From: an uncultured Paracoccaceae bacterium
GTDB lineage: Bacteria; Pseudomonadota; Alphaproteobacteria; Rhodobacterales; Rhodobacteraceae
Length of the DNA stretch: 20,568 nt
Direction: 5' to 3'
Assembly: GCA_937916485.1 (NCBI GenBank)
Contig: CALFSV010000306.1
Span: forward strand, 1 to 20,568
In this document: piece by piece, positions 17,766 to 20,568 of the stretch
How the letters are laid out: the number at the start of each line of letters is the position of its first letter
Numbering within the stretch: the stretch's first letter is position 1
The notes under the pieces: model-generated
Databases searched by the model: none
The model's input: only the letters and a program-made list of their open reading frames with translations
What the model was told of the DNA's origin: nothing
Made by a program: the position numbers and the translations under genes

Positions 17766-17791
17766 GTAAGGTGGGTCAAGACCCACCTTAC
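17766..17791. repeat. 26-bp palindromic repeat, copy 2
   Basis: Arms GTAAGGTGGGTC and GACCCACCTTAC (12 bp each) flank a central AA. It differs from copy 1 (16431-16456) only in the two central bases. It lies in the divergent spacer between the Hsp70-like gene and pncA. Confidence 0.7.
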
Positions 17792-17804
17792 GCAACATCA
17801 GCAT

Positions 17805-17822
17805 GGTGGGTTCCAACCCATC
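17805..17822. repeat. Degenerate palindrome of the same family
   Basis: GGTGGGTT-CC-AACCCATC forms a shorter stem (TGGGTT/AACCCA plus weaker outer pairs) and shares the GGTGGGT/ACCCA core with the full palindrome 14 bases away. It looks like a decayed or variant third copy in the same divergent spacer. Confidence 0.45.
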
Positions 17823-17866
17823 GCGCCATATGAGAAAACAGGCGCAACCGTCAAACGGAGGCCCAC

Positions 17867-18463
17867 ATGGCAAACGCTCTTCTTGTGATCGACATGCAAA
17901 ACGACTTTTGTCCCGGCGGCGCGCTGGCCGTGGCCGAGGGGGACAGGATCGTCCCTGGGATCAACGCGCTCATGGCGACATCCGACATCGTCATCCTGAC
18001 CCAGGACTGGCACCCGGCGGGGCATTCGTCCTTTGCCTCCTCTCATTCCGGGGCGGAACCGATGTCGCTGGTCCAGATGCCCTATGGGCCTCAAGTCCTC
18101 TGGCCGGACCATTGCATCCAAGGCTCCGTCGGGGCAGCTTTTCATCCTGACCTGGCCCAGGACCGCGCTGACCTTATCCTGCGCAAGGGCTACAACCCGG
18201 CCATCGACAGCTATTCGGCCTTCTTTGAGAATGACCATAGCACACCGACGGGGCTGGAAGGCTACTTGCACACCCGAGGGATCACCGGGCTGACGCTTGT
18301 CGGGCTGGCCACGGATTTCTGTGTCAACTATTCGGCCGTCGATGCCGCCCGGCTGGGGTTCAAGGTTGAGGTTCGGACGGAACTGTGCCGGGGCATCGAC
18401 CTTGACGGATCGCTTGCCGCGTCGCTGGCCGGGATGGCAGAAGTCGGGGTCGACGTCCGCTAA
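17867..18463 (+). CDS. pncA: Nicotinamidase (isochorismatase superfamily)
   Basis: PncA hydrolyses nicotinamide to nicotinate and ammonia in the cytoplasm, feeding the NAD salvage route completed by the adjacent pncB. The 198-residue product carries the full catalytic triad: D9 in LLVIDMQNDFCPGGAL, K107 in LRKGYNPAIDSYSAF and C152 in GLATDFCVNYSA. Metal ligands of the family are visible as D47 and H49 in TQDWHPAGHSSF and H82 in WPDHCIQG. The start is set by GGAGG five bases before the ATG. A 14-bp direct duplication spans the stop codon. Identification as nicotinamidase rather than another isochorismatase is supported by DWHP.GH, the WPDHC motif and by pncB 75 bases downstream. Confidence 0.94.
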   Translation: MANALLVIDMQNDFCPGGALAVAEGDRIVPGINALMATSDIVILTQDWHPAGHSSFASSHSGAEPMSLVQMPYGPQVLWPDHCIQGSVGAAFHPDLAQDRADLILRKGYNPAIDSYSAFFENDHSTPTGLEGYLHTRGITGLTLVGLATDFCVNYSAVDAARLGFKVEVRTELCRGIDLDGSLAASLAGMAEVGVDVR

Positions 18464-18484
18464 AGGCACACCGCTAAAGGCACA
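18457..18484. repeat. 14-bp tandem duplication across the pncA stop
   Basis: CCGCTAAAGGCACA occurs twice head to tail (18457-18470 and 18471-18484). The first copy holds the last codons and TAA stop of pncA; the second is in the spacer. It looks like a recent slippage or duplication event without effect on the protein. Confidence 0.85.
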
Positions 18485-18538
18485 CTGGACAACTCTTTCG
18501 CCCATTGGTCTAACGGGCTGCCTGAACGGAGCACTGCC

Positions 18539-19831
18539 ATGGTCGATATCGCCACCCGCGTCTGGAACCACAAGTGGAAGATCGACCCCATCGTGCGGTC
18601 GCTCATCGATACGGATTTCTACAAACTGCTGATGTGCCAGTCGGTGTTCCGCAACCGGCCTGACACCACTGTCACCTTCTCGCTGATCAACCGGACCAGC
18701 GCGATCCGGCTGGCCGACCTGGTGGACGAAGGGGAGCTGCGCGAACAGCTCGACCACATCCGGTCTTTGTCCCTGTCGCGGGGGGAAAGCACTTGGATGC
18801 GGGGGAACACCTTTTACGGCAAACGCCAGATGTTTACCCCCACCTTCATGGACTGGTTCGAAAACCTGCGTCTGCCGCCTTACCACTTGGAAAAGCGGGA
18901 CGGGCAGTATGAGCTGACGTTCGAAGGGTCCTGGCCCGAGGTCATGCTGTGGGAGATCCCCGCCCTTGCCGTGCTGATGGAGCTGCGCGGGCGGGCGGTG
19001 CTCAAGGACATGGGCCGGTTCGAGCTTCAGGTGCTCTATGCCCGCGCCATGACCAAGCTGTGGGAAAAGGTTGAACAGCTGCGGCCCGTGGAAAACCTGC
19101 GGCTGGCCGACTTTGGCACAAGGCGGCGGCATTCCTACCTTTGGCAGGACTGGTGCGTGCAGGCGATGCTCGAAGGGTTGGGGGACAAGTTCGTTGGCAC
19201 CTCCAACTGCCGGATCGCGATGCAGCGCGACATCGAGGCCATCGGGACCAACGCCCACGAGCTGCCCATGGTCTATTCCGCCCTGGCCGAGGATGACGCC
19301 GCCCTGGCCCGCGCCCCCTATGACGTGCTGGCCGACTGGCACGAAGAGCATGAGGGCAACCTGCGGATCATCCTGCCCGACACCTACGGGACCAAAGGCT
19401 TCCTCGACCGGGCGCCTGACTGGCTGGCGGGCTGGACGGGCATCCGGATCGACAGTGGCGACCCCGCCGAAGGGGCTGAGACGGCGATCCGCTGGTGGCA
19501 GGCCCGGGGCGAGGATCCGACGCAAAAGCTGGTGATCTTTTCCGACGGGCTGGACGTGGACAAGATCGTGGCACTGCAGGCGCAATTCGCCGGACGGGTG
19601 CGGGTGTCGTTTGGCTGGGGGACGATGCTGACCAACGACTTTACCGGGCTGGTCAAGGGGGACGCGCTGGCGCCGTTCAGCCTTGTCTGCAAGGCGGTGG
19701 CGGCCAACGGGCGGCCCACGGTCAAGCTATCGGACAACCCCCGCAAGGCGATGGGGCCGGAGGCCGAGATCGAGCGGTACAAGCGGGTGTTCGGGGTTGG
19801 GGAGCAGGTGGCGCGGGAGGTTGTGGTTTAG
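18539..19831 (+). CDS. pncB: Nicotinate phosphoribosyltransferase
   Basis: PncB joins nicotinate to phosphoribosyl pyrophosphate to form nicotinate mononucleotide, with ATP hydrolysis through a phosphohistidine. The 430-residue product is the usual length for the bacterial class with E. coli PncB. Motifs in order are LIDTDFYKLLMCQSVF (22-37), ADFGTRRRHSYLWQ (190-203), KFVGTSNCRIAM, then GTNAHELPM with H240 as the probable phosphorylated histidine, DTYGTKGFLDRAPDWLAGW, GIRIDSGDP (301-309), and FSDGLDVDKIV and FGWGTMLTND near the C-terminus. The start has GGAG seven bases upstream. It probably shares a transcript with pncA. Confidence 0.96.
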   Translation: MVDIATRVWNHKWKIDPIVRSLIDTDFYKLLMCQSVFRNRPDTTVTFSLINRTSAIRLADLVDEGELREQLDHIRSLSLSRGESTWMRGNTFYGKRQMFTPTFMDWFENLRLPPYHLEKRDGQYELTFEGSWPEVMLWEIPALAVLMELRGRAVLKDMGRFELQVLYARAMTKLWEKVEQLRPVENLRLADFGTRRRHSYLWQDWCVQAMLEGLGDKFVGTSNCRIAMQRDIEAIGTNAHELPMVYSALAEDDAALARAPYDVLADWHEEHEGNLRIILPDTYGTKGFLDRAPDWLAGWTGIRIDSGDPAEGAETAIRWWQARGEDPTQKLVIFSDGLDVDKIVALQAQFAGRVRVSFGWGTMLTNDFTGLVKGDALAPFSLVCKAVAANGRPTVKLSDNPRKAMGPEAEIERYKRVFGVGEQVAREVVV

Positions 19832-19873
19832 CGGCTCATCTAAAGTTAATTCTTCCGAGTCATTTTTGCCATA

Positions 19874-19902
19874 TTGGCTATTTGCCGTTCGAGCACTATC
19901 TT
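19874..19902 (+). promoter_or_regulatory. Possible promoter for the DUF433 gene
   Basis: TTGGCT (19874-19879) and TATCTT (19897-19902), each matching four of six consensus bases, are separated by 17 bases in the AT-rich spacer after pncB. They lie 22 bases before the ATG at 19925, so the leader would be very short. Position and base composition are suggestive only. Confidence 0.35.
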
Positions 19903-19924
19903 GGGAGGCGAGGATAGGCTAGAA

Positions 19925-20568
19925 ATGAACCAACCGAATGAGATCATCTGGGCTTTTACGGACGAGCAAGCGGCGCGTCTAACTGGGCTTTCGATCCAGC
20001 AACTGCGCAATTGGGATCGTTCCGGCTTTTTTGAACCGTCCTTTGCGGCAGATAATCGGCGGTCTCCATTCAGTCGAGTATATTCGTTCGCAGATCTTCT
20101 GTCTCTGAAGATACTAAAGAGACTTAGAATCGATCTAAAGTGCTCACTTCAGCATCTTCGTCAGGTAAAGCTGGAGCTTGAGGCACTTGGAGAAGTTGAT
20201 TGGCATAACAAGATAATGGCTGTTCTGCAGAAGAAGGTTGTTTTTTATGATGATCAGAGTGGAGATTACTTTGAACCAGTTTCTAACCAAAAAGTCTTCA
20301 AAATTCCCCTCCACGTAGTCCAATCTGATATGAAGGCGGCAGTCTCGGATCTCTGGAAGAGATCTCCAGAAGATGTTGGAAGATTCGAAAAGCACCGTAG
20401 AATTGCACATAATTCTGAGGTAATGGGTGGAACCCGAATTCCGGTAAGATCGATTATCGATTTTATTGATGCAGGCTACTCAAATAGTGAGATCATAGAA
20501 GAGTTTCCGACTCTTAGGGTCAGGACTCATAACCAAAAGATGACGATTGCGGCGATGCAGATTGCCGA
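19925..20568 (+). CDS. MerR-like HTH/DUF433 protein, 3' end missing
   Basis: The frame is open from ATG 19925 to the window end, giving 214 residues without a stop. The N-terminus (TDEQAARLTGLSIQQLRNWD, 12-31) is a MerR-type helix-turn-helix, continuing with FSRVYSFADLLSLKILKRLR. The C-terminus (VMGGTRIPVRSIIDFIDAGY, 166-185, then SEIIEEFPTL) is a DUF433 domain, the VapB-like fold often paired with a PIN-like DUF5615 protein encoded just downstream. Such proteins usually end soon after this point, so little is missing. The ribosome-binding site is GAGGAT, nine bases before ATG. Codon use is markedly more AT-rich than in the preceding genes (many AGA, ATA, TTT, AAT codons), consistent with recent acquisition. 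An antitoxin role is inferred from family only. Confidence 0.8.
   Translation, partial: MNQPNEIIWAFTDEQAARLTGLSIQQLRNWDRSGFFEPSFAADNRRSPFSRVYSFADLLSLKILKRLRIDLKCSLQHLRQVKLELEALGEVDWHNKIMAVLQKKVVFYDDQSGDYFEPVSNQKVFKIPLHVVQSDMKAAVSDLWKRSPEDVGRFEKHRRIAHNSEVMGGTRIPVRSIIDFIDAGYSNSEIIEEFPTLRVRTHNQKMTIAAMQIA

Noticed and set aside
17798..19585. A 595-codon open frame on the - strand across pncA and pncB
   Set aside because: It is antisense to two genes with full catalytic motifs, has no recognisable domain, and is the expected by-product of high third-position GC.

Overview
The window is GC-rich, gene-dense DNA. It carries most of an alphaproteobacterial photosynthesis gene cluster, with gene order and protein types typical of Rhodobacterales (Roseobacter/Rhodobacter group). 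An oxygen-dependent cyclase gene (acsF), an ALA synthase gene and a cytochrome c2 gene within the cluster suggest a purple phototroph that makes bacteriochlorophyll in the presence of oxygen. Genus cannot be fixed from the sequence alone. No rRNA, tRNA, CRISPR array or insertion sequence was seen, and no gene-free stretch exceeds 300 bases.

Positions 1-13395 (+ strand) form one compact photosynthesis operon: bchB (3' part only), bchH, bchL, bchM, lhaA, puhA, puhB, puhC, a 98-residue gene that is probably bciE, acsF, puhE, hemA and cycA. Many junctions overlap or nearly touch (bchB/bchH, bchM/lhaA, bciE/acsF, puhE/hemA). HemA makes 5-aminolevulinate, BchH/BchM/AcsF carry the Mg branch from protoporphyrin to protochlorophyllide, BchB/BchL reduce protochlorophyllide in the dark, LhaA and PuhB/C/E assemble the light-harvesting 1-reaction centre complex around PuhA, and CycA returns electrons to the reaction centre. 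A strong intrinsic terminator closes the block after cycA.

Positions 13421-17712 are on the - strand and unrelated to photosynthesis: a beta-keto acid cleavage enzyme (DUF849), an AbrB-family membrane protein translationally coupled to the tRNA uridine hydroxylase trhO, and a short Hsp70-like ATPase flanked by two nearly identical palindromes.

Positions 17867-19831 (+ strand) hold pncA and pncB, two successive steps of NAD salvage (nicotinamide to nicotinate to nicotinate mononucleotide). From about 19832 the DNA becomes AT-richer and holds an incomplete gene for a MerR-like HTH/DUF433 protein, a type often found as the antitoxin-like partner of a PIN-like protein; it runs off the window.

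The least expected signal is a small non-coding module present twice in the puh operon, before puhB and before the bciE-like gene. Each copy has a hairpin with the same seven-base loop and base changes at one pair that preserve pairing, followed by an identical ten-base purine-rich ribosome-binding segment exactly six bases before the start codon. Other points are two copies of a stem-loop repeat inside the operon, the palindromes around the Hsp70-like gene, and the AT-rich right end.
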